Source: Gremmenia infestans
Taxonomy: Eukaryota > Ascomycota > Leotiomycetes > Helotiales > Hamatocanthoscyphaceae
Assembly (NCBI GenBank): GCA_032629725.1
Contig: JAFEVB010000002.1
Coordinates: forward strand, 4,092,001 to 4,156,000
Reading direction: 5' to 3'
DNA length: 64,000 nucleotides
Part shown: positions 46,013-56,669 of the stretch, one piece after another
Layout: the number at the start of each line of letters is the position of its first letter
How positions within the stretch are numbered: position 1 is the stretch's first letter
Position numbers and translations under genes: made by a program
The notes under the pieces: generated by a model
Database searches by the model: none
The model's input: only the letters and a program-made list of their open reading frames with translations
What the model was told of the DNA's origin: nothing

Positions 46013-47061
46013 ATGCCTTCATACCTCATCACAGGAGCATCCCGTGGAATCGGCGTGAGATACTTCCAACTCACCTTGATTTCTCCGCTAATCACATCAA
46101 CCAGTTCGCGCTACTTGACCAACTATCTGAAAATGCAGACAATGTTGTAGTCACCATTGTTCGCAACAAGGCTGCAACTGAAAGCAAAATCACCACAGAG
46201 CTCCCAGGAAGAAAAAACATCTTCGTGCTGCAAGGTGATCTCACCGACGTGGAATCTATCAAGGTAAGCTGCTCTTGATCTAGGAAATTTAAGACTTTTC
46301 TGACTAAGTATCCCAGAATGCTTTTACCGAGACCAAGAAGATTCTTGGAGATAGTCTCGATGTCTTAATCGCCAACGCGGGCTTAATCTCTGATTACTCT
46401 GCCTTCCTTTCACTCAGCGAACTGTAAGTACGCATCAGCCCAGTCAAAAATGTTCTCCCACTAATTCCCGTCCAACGAACAGGGGCTCAGATACCAAAGC
46501 TCTAGACGCGGACCTGAACCAGCTGTTCCAAGTGAACGTAGTGGGCAACATCCACCTCTTCAACATCTTCCTGCCGCTCATCAAAAACGGCCAGGCCAAG
46601 AAAATCGTAACCATCTCCTCGGGCATGTCTGACGAGAAACTCGCACTGGATATCGGACTCTTCGAGGCTGGTCCGTACTCGATCAGCAAAGCGGCCATGA
46701 ACATGGTGAATGCCAAGTTCCAGGCCGAGTTCAAGGATGAGGGCATTATCTTCATGGGTGTGTGTCCTGGCAGTGTTGATACGGGGCATTATGATAACCG
46801 TACGTATAATTGCTCCGCTGTTTGTTTGGTGAAGCTCGCGAAAGTGTATGTGCTGATTGGAGATTGCTGGCAGTGTCTCCCGAGGATCTGCAGAGGAATA
46901 TGGCTATGGGTGCTAAATTTGTTGGCTACGCGCCGGGGTTTAAAGGCTGGGCTACGCCTGGGGATTCGGCGCGTGATGTGTTGAATGTCGTTCAGAAGGC
47001 GACGATGGAGGCTAATGGTGGTCAGCTGGTATCTCATTTTGGGAATAAGCAGTGGCTTTGA
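46013..47061 (+). CDS. Short-chain dehydrogenase/reductase (classical SDR)
   Basis: NAD(P)-dependent oxidoreductase of unknown substrate. Five exons (46013-46054, 46105-46263, 46317-46423, 46483-46799, 46874-47061) give 270 aa. The cofactor motif TGASRGIG is at residues 7-14 and is split from the next segment by the first intron. DVLIANAG is the NNAG-equivalent. Catalytic Ser lies in IVTISSGMSD and the YxxxK pair in YSISKAAMN (~167-171). After PGSVDTG comes a fungal-type tail ending VSHFGNKQWL. The last feature and SPEDLQRN match a common Pezizomycotina SDR subgroup often found near secondary-metabolite or accessory loci, but no cluster is apparent here. Confidence 0.9.
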
Positions 47062-48428
47062 GGAGGAAATTGGTGATCATAAGAGCCGTTTGTATGTTTA
47101 AACTTAGCTGTAGCACCAGAGCCTCAGCAATCTATCCACCAAGGGGCACAGTCTTCGTCCCATGAGAAAGAATCTCCGATCTATCACGTGAGACGGAGCT
47201 GAAGAGTACTCTGTAAAGTATTGTGAAATGTCTTCCATTCATCAAAAGTGAACTCCTTACTGCTAACCCCCGAAATAGTCTTGGTCCTGCAATGTACAGT
47301 AATCCAGTAACTTCTGTGTAAAGTTTCTTCAACCTCGGAAGCAGATCGGATCGCCAGCAAAATCCGGGGTGAACCATCTAAACAAGCTTGCAAGTACAGT
47401 AAGATTAATCTCATCGCAAGACCAAGGTTGTTTTAACAATCTGAAATTTGAAACAATTTGAGGCTTTGCTTTACCTGCCATGAAAGTCACGGGAAACGTT
47501 GGTTGGGTTAAAGTAGCGGCTCCAGCCGTGCATGAAACCCGTGGTGTCGCGGGCGACACACTTCCGTGCTTCATCGACCTCGCTTCGCCGGAACAGCGCT
47601 TCATGCGGTCAAGAGAACATCCGAGCATACTGTAACATGGGGAGGTAATGGGAGGGAAAGTTAAGGTTATTGGGAAATTATGGAGCAGAAGGTTGAATTT
47701 ATCGCGGTGCTTCTATGGTAATTATTGCTATATGGATTTCGAGATTGTTGTTGTGGTGGTGGTGGTGGTTGAGCGAGGAAGAAATCCATGTATTGTAGCT
47801 CAAGTGAGCCCTAGCTTACGCGCCAGTGCGATGGGAATAGGGTCAAACTCGAGGCCGCAGTCGAACAGAAAGGAGGCTCAAACGCCGACTAATGAGCTGC
47901 CTGCTCATCCAATGTCACCGTCTAAGCGCTTCAGGACCAGGTCAAGCTGATCGGGAAGCCCACGAGCCGTTTGAGAGGCGCGGGGTCAAACGCGTTTCGA
48001 TTCACAGCACAGACTAATACTCCGTACCACTCTCCCCTACTGTATTCGGATCCTGCCTGGCGTGGGAGATGGAACAGCACAGGGTCTCTGGTGCGGCTTC
48101 AGAGTTTGGAGATCATTCAAGCTGAGCTGCATCTTATTTATGCCTTCGCTGCCTCCCATCTGATCATATGTTCTTGGCTCTTCCATTCATTCCAACCTAC
48201 TCTCTTCCAACCTCCCGACCTCGTTTTTCCCTCTTGTTTTATTTTTCTCTTCTTCGATTTTATCTCATAGTAGTAACATTCAAACACCTTCATTCTTTAT
48301 ACCTTAATTGTCGGCCAGTACGACACCAAAGCGCTAGACGCCGTTACTTTCACACTTTCAATTCCAACCCTCGCACTCGTTATTTGAGATCTGGATCTTT
48401 TATCGTTAAAAAAAAACAATACTTCAAA
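47062..48428. other. 1.37-kb intergenic region
   Basis: Contains a (GTG)n-like microsatellite (47749-47770) and the pyrimidine-rich leader of the cupredoxin gene (48180-48420, with an A8 run just before its start). No gene recognised. Confidence 0.45.
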
Positions 48429-49335
48429 ATGCAGTTCACCACACTTGCTTTAGCCGCCATGAGCGTTGCCGGCGCCTTGGGTAAGCTCCCTTCCTATTCC
48501 GCAAAACCGCCCTCAAGCATGGACAGATAGAGATCTAACAATCCCACCAGCCCAAACAGCAGGAACAACAGTCCACGTCGTCAAGGTCGGCAGCGCCAAC
48601 GGCTCCCTAGCATTCGCACCCAACGACATCAAGGTCCCAGCGGGCGACATGGTACAATTCCAATTCGCGCCCAACAACCACACGGTCACGCAATCGACCT
48701 TCGCCAAGCCCTGCGTGCCCATCTCGCAGACTAGCAACGTGTCGGGCATCTACTCTGGCTTCATGCCCGTCACGGCGGCTGATACTAATACGCCGACGTA
48801 TACCATTATGGTCAATGATACGAAGCCCATTTGGCTGTATTGTAGTCAGAAGACGCATTGCCAGAGCGGCATGACTATGGTTATCAATGTTGCGTATGTT
48901 ATATCTCCACGTCCCTCCACTCCACTCCCGACCAGTTTGTCTTTGCAAACTATTTCCCTACCTTGCGCTTCTCCCAAAATCATAAACCACATACTAACAT
49001 CCCCTCCCATCCACAGCGCAACAGGAAACTCCACCCTAGCAGCCTACAACACGCTCGCGAAAGCCGCACCCGCCAACCTTGCCCCCGGCGGAGTCTCCGG
49101 CGGCGTCTCCGGCGTAAACTCCTCATCCTCATCTTCCTCATCCAGCTCCGGAACAAGCAATTCGGGCTCTGGTTCCGGCTCCTCGACTACATCGTCATCA
49201 AGCGGCTCTTCGAGCGCAGCATCAGCGGCGAATACAAAGAACGGGACGTCGTTTGCTACGGCTATGAGACCGGCGTCCGTGGAGGTTTTGTCGTTGGGAG
49301 GGTTGGTTGCGCTGGGATTTGCGGTTTTGTTTTAG
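48429..49335 (+). CDS. Secreted/GPI-anchored cupredoxin (extracellular Ser-rich blue-copper-like protein)
   Basis: Exons 48429-48480, 48551-48893 and 49017-49335 give 237 aa. The signal peptide MQFTTLALAAMSVAGALA is followed by a cupredoxin beta-sandwich: VHVVKVGSANGSLAFAPNDI, then VQFQFAPNNHTVTQS. A complete type-1 copper site is visible: His61 (NNHTV), Cys115, His120 and Met125 (YCSQKTHCQSGM). After ~165 comes a Ser/Gly-rich stalk and a terminal hydrophobic tail (VLSLGGLVALGFAVLF) fitting a GPI signal. Such proteins sit in the fungal cell wall or plasma membrane; their electron partner is unknown. All copper ligands are present, so metal binding is expected, which is inference. Confidence 0.9.
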
Positions 49336-49819
49336 ATGTGTGATGGAGGGAAAGAAAGGGGGTGAGAGAAGGAGAGAAACATGGCATAAACATATATGTG
49401 ATACAGTCTGGGCATTGGTGCGAGTAGTAAGTAATTCTGGAGTTGCGGAGGGGGGAGAGGGAAAAGAGAAGCATGGTTTTTGTTTGATTTATTATTATTA
49501 AATCCGCGCTTGATGACGCGATGAGATCGATTATCTAGACGTTGGAAAACTATGCATGCATGCCGATGCCGTGCCATATATACGTTTCTTGCTATACCTA
49601 CACTGCGCCAGCCTGCCTGTACCTTTCCGTTCTTGCTTTTCATATCCGTACACGTATAAACATAATATTCTTACATTCCCACCGTCTCTTCCATTCCATC
49701 TCCGCATGAACCACATCCGTTGCTGTAAAAGAGATACAGTATAGATGGAGTAATAGCCTCCTCTTGCACTTGAACATCCACATCTATCTATGCCCACCTT
49801 CCAAGCAAATACCCCTCCA
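49336..49819. other. Convergent intergenic region cupredoxin / Dap1-like gene
   Basis: 484 bp between two opposite stop codons; 3' UTRs expected. Nothing else recognised. Confidence 0.45.
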
Positions 49820-50866
49820 TCACTTCCCCTCCGGCCTCGCCCTAGCACTCGGCCTCGCCGCCTCAGCTTTCGCACACAGCGTCTGCAACGGCCCCTTGGT
49901 CTCCCACCCCGGCTCCCTCTTCACGCGTCCGATCTTCGTATATTTCGGGTTGTTCTCGAAGAAATCAACCCAGTGCTTGAGTGCTTTGTGGACTTCGAGC
50001 TTCGCGTTGCGTTTTTCGAGCGCTTTGATGTTTTTCTATTGCGTTTGGAATTAGCAAATAAAACCTGCATGCGAGCAAGGAAGCAAGTACAACGCGCTGA
50101 AAGGAGGGGCAGGGGGAAAAACAACACGACAACATCACATATCACAATCTAGGGAAGAAAGTGCTTGATCTGATATAATGTATGTAATGTGATGTAATGT
50201 GATGAAGTAAATGTGATATAGCAACGTACCAGTTCACCACTCTTATACAGCCCATCAACCTCCGCATCATCCCTCGGTATAAATGCCAATTCCGCACCCC
50301 TGAGATCAGGATTCCGATCCTCCGTAAAGCAATTCGTCACAAACGCCCGACTAGCGTCCGCGCCTGCGAAGAAGCTGTAGCTGCCGCCGGGGCCGTAGAA
50401 TTTGCGGCCTGCTGAGACGTCGTAGATTGTGCCGTTGATGGCGAGGAGGATGGGGAGGTCGGGGTTCGTGCCGTCGTACAAGGCGAGGTCGGCGTCTGTG
50501 TATTGTTTAGGTCCTGCCTGTGGTTTGTATTCGTAATTAGAAATTGGGTTGTAGATTGTAGGATGAAGATTGTAGTTTAATTGAGGGGGGAAGGGGAGAA
50601 AGGGAAGGGGAGAAAGGGAAGGGGTTTACCATATAAGCCTTCACGACATCTAACCTCGACCACTTCGGTCTCTGCACACCCCAAGTAAAACTCTCCCCCG
50701 TAACGAAATAGCTCAATGCCGAGCTAGCCAGCAGCACGAAGACGAGAGCCCGCAGGATATCGAGGAACGGGAAGCCGCTGCCATCTTCTTTCGCGATGAC
50801 TTCCTTTGATACAGGTTTGTCGCTGTCATTTGAGGCCGCTGGTTTGCGTTGGCGTATATCTGGCAT
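49820..50866 (-). CDS. dap1: Membrane-anchored cytochrome b5-like protein (Dap1/MAPR family)
   Basis: Heme-binding partner of cytochrome P450s in sterol synthesis (Erg11 in yeast) at the ER membrane. Exons 50630-50866, 50230-50517 and 49820-50035 on the minus strand give 246 aa. An N-terminal anchor lies at ~33-55 (FLDILRALVFVLLASSALSYFVTG). The MAPR domain runs ~85-190: YTDADLALYDGTNPDLPILLAINGTIYDVSAGRKFYGPGGSY, then FAGADASRAFVTNCF. The tyrosines in DVSAGRKFYGPGGSYSFF are the residues that ligate heme in this family. Exon 3 encodes the family-typical HWVDFFENNPKYTKIGRV. Intron 1 (112 nt) has a duplicated GGGGAGAAAGGGAA unit and intron 2 (194 nt) a TGTAATGTGA tandem. Confidence 0.92.
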
Positions 50867-51435
50867 TTTCGGATGAAGGTAGAGGGATGGAGGTAGAGGG
50901 ATGGATGGAGAGAGGAGGAATTGGGGAGATAGGGAGATGTGGTGTGGTGTGGTAGTTGTTTACCTTTAGCCTGGTGGTTATTGGTGATTTTGAGGGTTCC
51001 GTTTAGCCTGTTTTTGAAGGGTAAACTGTACTCTACCGAAATTGGGGTTCTGGAAGTCGGGATTTGGATTTCTTATTTAGGAGGAGATCTGCTGGAGAAG
51101 AGATGGGTGGAGTGGGGTTATGTAAAGGCTGACAATTCTTTTTATAAGAAACCTTAATGCCCAATCGTGTCCTATGCCAATTGGTCGGTCTCAGGCCACT
51201 TTAGATGAAGGGAAGGTTAGAATAGATTCACGTATCACGGTAACGGTATCACAGAAAAATAACATCTCAGAAGTTTGTCGTCAAGAAGCAATTCGATTGG
51301 ATATGCTACACCGGGGAAAGACCCACGCCCATTGCAAATGCCCAATACCATGCCCTTCACTCGCCGTATCTACCCCATGGTTGATCTCGAAGAAAGGTGG
51401 TCATGACATCGTTATCTTAACAGGTGATTGAAAGC
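50867..51435. other. Intergenic region dap1 upstream / rps25 3' end
   Basis: 569 bp with the dap1 promoter (purine-rich GGATGGAGGTAGAGGG tandem at ~50885-50910) and the 3' side of rps25. No other gene recognised. Confidence 0.45.
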
Positions 51436-52548
51436 CTATTCCGCAGTGATCTCACGAGCTATACCGCTGTTAATATCTATGGGACTAAGTTGCTTGTGAC
51501 AAGAAGACTTACTGTAGATCTGCAACTTGCTGTGACCGACAACCTTCTTGATTTGTCCCTTCTCCTCCAAGTCCGCCAGGCATCTCCGCGCGAGGGAGCC
51601 ATTGATCTTCAATCTGTCGACGAGGGTGGCAACTGTGATGAGACGGTATGATTGAACATCCTTGTAGAGTTTGTCGGAGGTGGCTTTGTCGAGGATGACG
51701 GCGTGTTGGGCCTTGTCCTTGACTGTATGCATGTTAGATTTGAAGCCATGAACGATAGAACGAGGTAGACATACCCTTTCCCTTAGACCACTGCAGTTTT
51801 AAACGCAAATTAGCATTGATGTTCCACGTGTGAAAGTGTAGAAGATAGTTTTTAATTGGAGAATTTGTGGCAAGTGTCCTTCCAAGTCTAAGCCTGCTAC
51901 TTAGCAATGGCCTTTGCTGAATGTGTATTGGATGTTCTGAAGTCATGGTCCTCCACATTGTTGATACAAGATGGAGGACGAGCGCTTCCAAATTCCATCA
52001 AAGTCGACACCGAAGAAGCACAACGCCCGAAATATCAAGCCCACTGCTTAGCAGTGTTTGTGTACTGAAGGCCAGAATTCTGATTCAATCTCTTCCATGT
52101 GGCGACTCGAGCAAAGTGGAAGGTGAAGTCGAAGCCGGGTCTGTCAACAGACGGCCACCTCCAAGAAACCCCGCCCGAGCCTTATAGCCATCATTTGTGA
52201 ATGTCCCACTTCGAGGACAACATTATCCCAATCATCATTGTCGCATTAAAAAGGATTGGATGATGGCGCTTCATCGAAGAATGTGTTCGGGTGGGAGATA
52301 ATTTGTTGATGGGACTAACCTTCTTCTTTTCTGTAAAACAATAATGTTAGCTTTCTGTTTGTTTGATTCTCTGGATATAGATCTCGCGTGAACATTGCTG
52401 TAGGCTCAATTTTGACGTTCTGGGGATATTTTTGGTATTTTCTTGAAAAATGCCCCGCTTGGGACCTTGAAGTTTGTGCCACATCGAGTTGGAGATTCTT
52501 GCAAAGGGAATTCTTACGTTTCTTAGCTCCGGTGTTTGCTGGAGCCAT
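51436..52548 (-). CDS. rps25: 40S ribosomal protein eS25
   Basis: Small-subunit ribosomal protein. Five exons on the minus strand: 52518-52548 (31 nt), 52320-52330 (11-nt microexon), 51775-51790 (16 nt), 51513-51722 and 51436-51458 (23 nt), giving 96 aa. Joined, the start reads MAPANTGAKKQKKKWSKGK and continues KDKAQHAVILDKATSDKLYK, then VQSYRLITVATLVDRLKINGS, then KKVVGHSKLQIYTREITAE. The microexon supplies only the KKK of QKKKW and is required for phase. Introns are 187, 529, 52 and 54 nt; the 529-nt one is the longest in the window. Divergent from rps5 with 251 bp between ATGs. All junctions are GT..AG and the full protein matches the family. Confidence 0.94.
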
Positions 52549-52799
52549 GGCTGCGGTGATACGAATTTACTTTGACGTTATTCGTAGAGGGTGGTGTCGT
52601 GAAGTTTAGAAGGAGGTTGAGTCGTTCTGATGCCTTTTCAGAGTGTGCAAAGGTTTTCGCTTGACTGACCAACCAGACGTTAGCGCAGCGATCCATTCGC
52701 ACATCGATTTTTCCGCGCGCCCAATATTCGAACCTCAAATCTCGAAGACTCCGTGAGAACACCCGACAATCCATTCCTTTGCCTCAACATCCCGCCAAA
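52549..52799. promoter_or_regulatory. Bidirectional ribosomal-protein promoter rps25 / rps5
   Basis: 251 bp between divergent ATGs of two 40S genes. No canonical TATA box; the sequence is CpG-containing and moderately AT-rich. Shared regulation of two stoichiometric ribosomal proteins is the natural reading. Confidence 0.6.
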
Positions 52800-53617
52800 A
52801 TGTCTGAAGCAGAAGAATCCGTCGAAGTTACCCCTTCTGGATATGAAGTACTTCCCAAGGAGGTGACCGCTGAGATCGGCAGCGTCAAGCTCTTCAACAA
52901 GTGGTTCGTACAAATAAATCGCGGGGGAAAAACATAACAATTGCTGACTAGAGAATACAGGAGCTACGAGGATGTCGAAATCCGTGATATCTCCTTGACG
53001 TAAGGATCCCATAACAATCATACACTGAGGATGGCGCATTGGCAGATGGAGGACTAACATTTCGCAGCGACTACATCCAAATCCGCGCCCCAGTCTACAT
53101 CTCCCATTCCGCCGGTCGATACGCACAGAAGCGATTCCGCAAGGCACAATGCCCTATTATCGAGCGTCTCACCAACTCCCTGATGATGAATGGTCGTAAC
53201 AACGGAAAGAAGCTCATGGCAGTCCGCATCGTTGCCCACTCCTTCGAGATCGTATGTTGAGCCTAGAAGAATAGGAGGAACACAACTAATAAGCCGCAGA
53301 TCCACATCATGACCGACCAAAACCCTATCCAAGTCGCCGTCGATGCTATCGTCAACTGCGGACCCCGCGAAGATTCCACCCGAATTGGTTCAGCCGGTAC
53401 CGTCCGTCGTCAAGCCGTCGATGTCTCTCCTCTCCGCCGTGTCAACCAAGCTATCGCTCTCCTCACCATCGGTGCCCGTGAGGCTGCTTTCAGAAACGTC
53501 AAGTCTGTTGCTGAGTGCCTGGCGGAAGAGTTGATCAACGCTGCCAAGGGAAGCAGTAACTCGTATGCCATCAAGAAGAAGGACGAGCTGGAGCGTGTGG
53601 CCAAGTCCAATCGGTAA
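52800..53617 (+). CDS. rps5: 40S ribosomal protein uS7 (S5)
   Basis: Small-subunit head protein near the E site. Exons 52800-52903, 52961-52999, 53068-53251 and 53300-53617 give 214 aa. It starts MSEAEESVEVTPSGYEVLPK and continues VEIRDISLTDYIQIRAPVY. Further family landmarks are GRYAQKRFRKAQCPIIERLTNSLMMNGRNNGKK, SAGTVRRQAVDVSPLRRVNQAI and the C-terminal SYAIKKKDELERVAKSNR, which reaches into the E site. The first intron uses a GTTCGT donor, which is weaker than its neighbours' GTAAG/GTATG. Second exon is 39 nt. Head-to-head with rps25. Confidence 0.96.
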
Positions 53618-55113
53618 AGGGTTATTATGGTTCTTTGCATGGTATGGGGTTTCGATTTGCTGGATGGGCGATAAGGTTGCTTTTGTCACATAAATGACTA
53701 TTGAATGCAAAATGCCCTTGACAAATTGTATGTTTGGAGTGCTGAGTTTGGTGTATGCGGTGTGATTGAACGTTGAAAACTGCTTTTACGGATAACTGAT
53801 GAAGATGCTTTCAACACACCGAAACCTGGGTTATGGAAGGCCGAGAAACCTGGATTTTCTCAGTTCAAACTTCCACGTTTCATTCCATACCACACATTCT
53901 GCCCTTGAATTACTAAATCCCCTTCACACCCAGTGCAAGCTATCGTAATAATTGCGTGTTCAATCCGACTTCCGCTTACATGTTGTAACTGCCTTGGAGC
54001 TGAATTTCCTCAATCAATTGAAGATTGAAACTGCTTCCCAAGCACCGCATTTAGCAAGGGGAGATCCCAGGTCCGATACCCAACAAGATGCAAATATTAC
54101 TTGTAGCAGCGAATGAAGCCCAAACCCGACCCATACCCATATCCACCAATAAACTAGAATGTCTTATTGTCATATCCGAAAATCCGGGAAGGCAGCAAAT
54201 ATGAAGGAGTAGGATCTATTCTATGTATGCACAATAAACACACCCGCAAAGAAAATGCACAATCGAAGTCTTTTTGTTTGGTTCCGAGCTCTCAATAGAC
54301 GGCTTAATTCCTGCGGAAGAAAAAAAAAGGGAAAAAAAAAGAACCCTAGAGAAGAAAGGATACTGTATTGGTTCCTTGAAGAGTCAACTCAAAATATATA
54401 TTTCCTCAAAGCGAAGAGGATATTACAGAACAGAATGTCAAAGGTCGTCATTCCGCTGTCTTGACCAAATAGGCCACGGCTTCTTTACTGAGCCGGACAT
54501 GCGGAGCTTGTCTTGCAAGCCGGTAGCGTACACCGATTGACAGATCTGGCGGATTGGCCGAATCCACCTGCAAATTAAAATACAAGAGCCTCAAATATTG
54601 ATGCTTTACAGGGTTGAAAATTTCTATCCCCTTTCCACAGTCGTTGCTCCGCCAGAGATACCCCTGGTCTTGGCGATCGGTGTTTGTACCGAGTGCTGAA
54701 CCGGCTTCTACGGTTTGTATGCTGGCGGAGAACGAGTAAAAGAGGAAGAAGAGAGAACTATTTATTCAAAGTTGAGCAATTTAATCGTAGATATCACCTA
54801 TAGGAATTTAAATGTATATAAGTGAAAAATCAAGCATTTACTCTATTTTGGAGTTTCCATCTTCCGTCATCTTTACACCGTAAATTACACCACGTGACCC
54901 TAGCCTCGGGGAATCTCGGCTCGTTAGCTCAACCTGGCCTTCAAATTTCCTCCAGGATCCCTTTTTCCGCATACAAAAACTTTGTCGAGACCTCGCATCT
55001 CTTCAACTTCTACATCCACAACCACATCCTCTTCTCTTCTCTCCTCAGTCCTCAAGTCTCCTACTTCATACATCTCCCCTCAGTCCTAGATCGTTTGATC
55101 CTCCGTCGCAATC
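53618..55113. other. 1.5-kb intergenic region upstream of the ADP/ATP carrier
   Basis: Contains the rps5 3' UTR, an A-rich stretch (54309-54340) and, near the carrier, a CACGTGACC motif (~54891-54899) and a long pyrimidine-rich leader. Small open frames have no recognisable product. Confidence 0.45.
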
Positions 55114-56669
55114 ATGAGCAACGAACCTCCAGTCAAGCAGTCCGTCATGGGCGTGTACGTTTAATCCTGTTTCTTCTCTTCCCTCCTTCGCAGCAGAATC
55201 ATCACGATCGCGACCAAGCATTCATCTACGAAGCTTGGCCATCGCCATTGAGCATCAATAGAGCTCAATTGGCCTCTTGCAATGTTATCAATGTGCGCTG
55301 CGCGCTTTATCGTCAAGTTGCCACCTTTGTCGATGCTCAATGGCACTGCGATCAATTTTTCCTCGCGATTCCATCCAAGCTCTAGCATCATCAAGCTGAC
55401 CTTCTCACCCACAGTCCTCCTTTCGTTATCGACTTCTTGAGTATGTATACCTCGTATCCGCTATCGCCGTCGAATTCTATCGACATCGATAGATAAAAGG
55501 CTTGTGACGGAATTTCACGTGCAGCAGTGCTAACCCGCGATAACAGTGGGTGGTGTTTCCGCCGCCGTCTCAAAGACTGCCGCAGCTCCCATTGAGCGTG
55601 TCAAGCTGTTGATCCAAAATCAGGTATGTGGAGAGCCTCATTTACTTTCAATCTCTATCATCTAGCCTTTGCGGACATGCGCATTAGGCCAACTCCTAGC
55701 CAAGATTGTCAACGCATGCATAGAGCGACAATAGATCTATCTCATCTGCATTCCACATCTTGAAATCTGCCTATCAATCGTCCCGCCAGTTCAATGTAAC
55801 ACAAACTAATACCATATCAGGAAGAGATGTTGAAGTCTGGCCGTCTGGACCGGAAGTTCGAGGGTATTGGAGACTGCTTCAAGAGAACCATTGCCAACGA
55901 GGGTGTCGTTTCGCTGTGGCGTGGTAACACCGCCAACGTTATCCGATACTTCCCTACCCAAGCCCTGAACTTTGCGTTCCGTGACACCTACAAGTCCATG
56001 TTCGCTTTCAAGAAGGAGCGTGATGGATATGCCAAGTGGATGGCCGGTAACTTGGCATCCGGTGGTGTAAGTTTCCCTGAACCTTCCAACCTGAAACCTA
56101 AATCCTAACAATATAAATAGGCTGCCGGTGCTACTTCCCTCCTGTTCGTCTACTCCCTCGACTACGCCCGTACCCGTCTCGCCAACGACGCCAAGGGAAA
56201 GACTGGTGGTGACCGTCAATTCAACGGCCTGTTAGACGTCTACAAGAAGACTCTTGCCACTGATGGTATCGCCGGTCTTTACCGTGGTTTCGGTCCTTCC
56301 GTTCTTGGTATAGTCGTTTACCGTGGTCTGTACTTCGGTCTTTACGATTCCATCAAGCCCGTTCTCCTGGTCGGTCCTCTTGAGGGCAACTTCCTCGCCT
56401 CCTTCGCTCTCGGATGGGGTGTCACCACCGGTGCCGGTATTGCCTCGTACCCTCTCGATACCGTCCGTCGTCGTATGATGATGACTTCTGGTGAGGCCGT
56501 CAAGTACAAGTCTTCCCTGGATGCCGCCCGCCAGATCATCGCCAAGGAGGGTGTCAAGTCTCTCTTCAAGGGTGCTGGAGCCAACATTCTCCGTGGTGTC
56601 GCCGGTGCCGGTGTCCTGTCCATCTACGATCAAATGCAGGTCCTTATGTTCGGAAAGGCCTTCAAGTAG
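55114..56669 (+). CDS. aac: Mitochondrial ADP/ATP carrier
   Basis: Inner-membrane exchanger of matrix ATP for cytosolic ADP. Five exons (55114-55154, 55415-55440, 55547-55623, 55821-56066, 56121-56669) give 312 aa, normal for the family. Three carrier repeats carry the Px[DE]xx[KR] signatures PIERVK, SLDYAR (first position Ser, as usual in this carrier's second repeat) and PLDTVR. The diagnostic RRRMMM lies at ~246-251. Start region is [20 protein letters not shown], with the tiny 26-nt second exon supplying PPFVIDFL. Introns 1 (260 nt) and 3 (197 nt) are long for this window, as often in highly expressed fungal genes. Codon use is strongly C-ending (GCC, GGT, CTC, AAG), fitting high expression. 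Confidence 0.97.

Noticed and set aside
51791..52319. C/D-box snoRNA inside the eS25 intron
   Set aside because: A C-box-like ATGATGA is present but no D box and terminal stem at a sensible distance; kept only as a lead.
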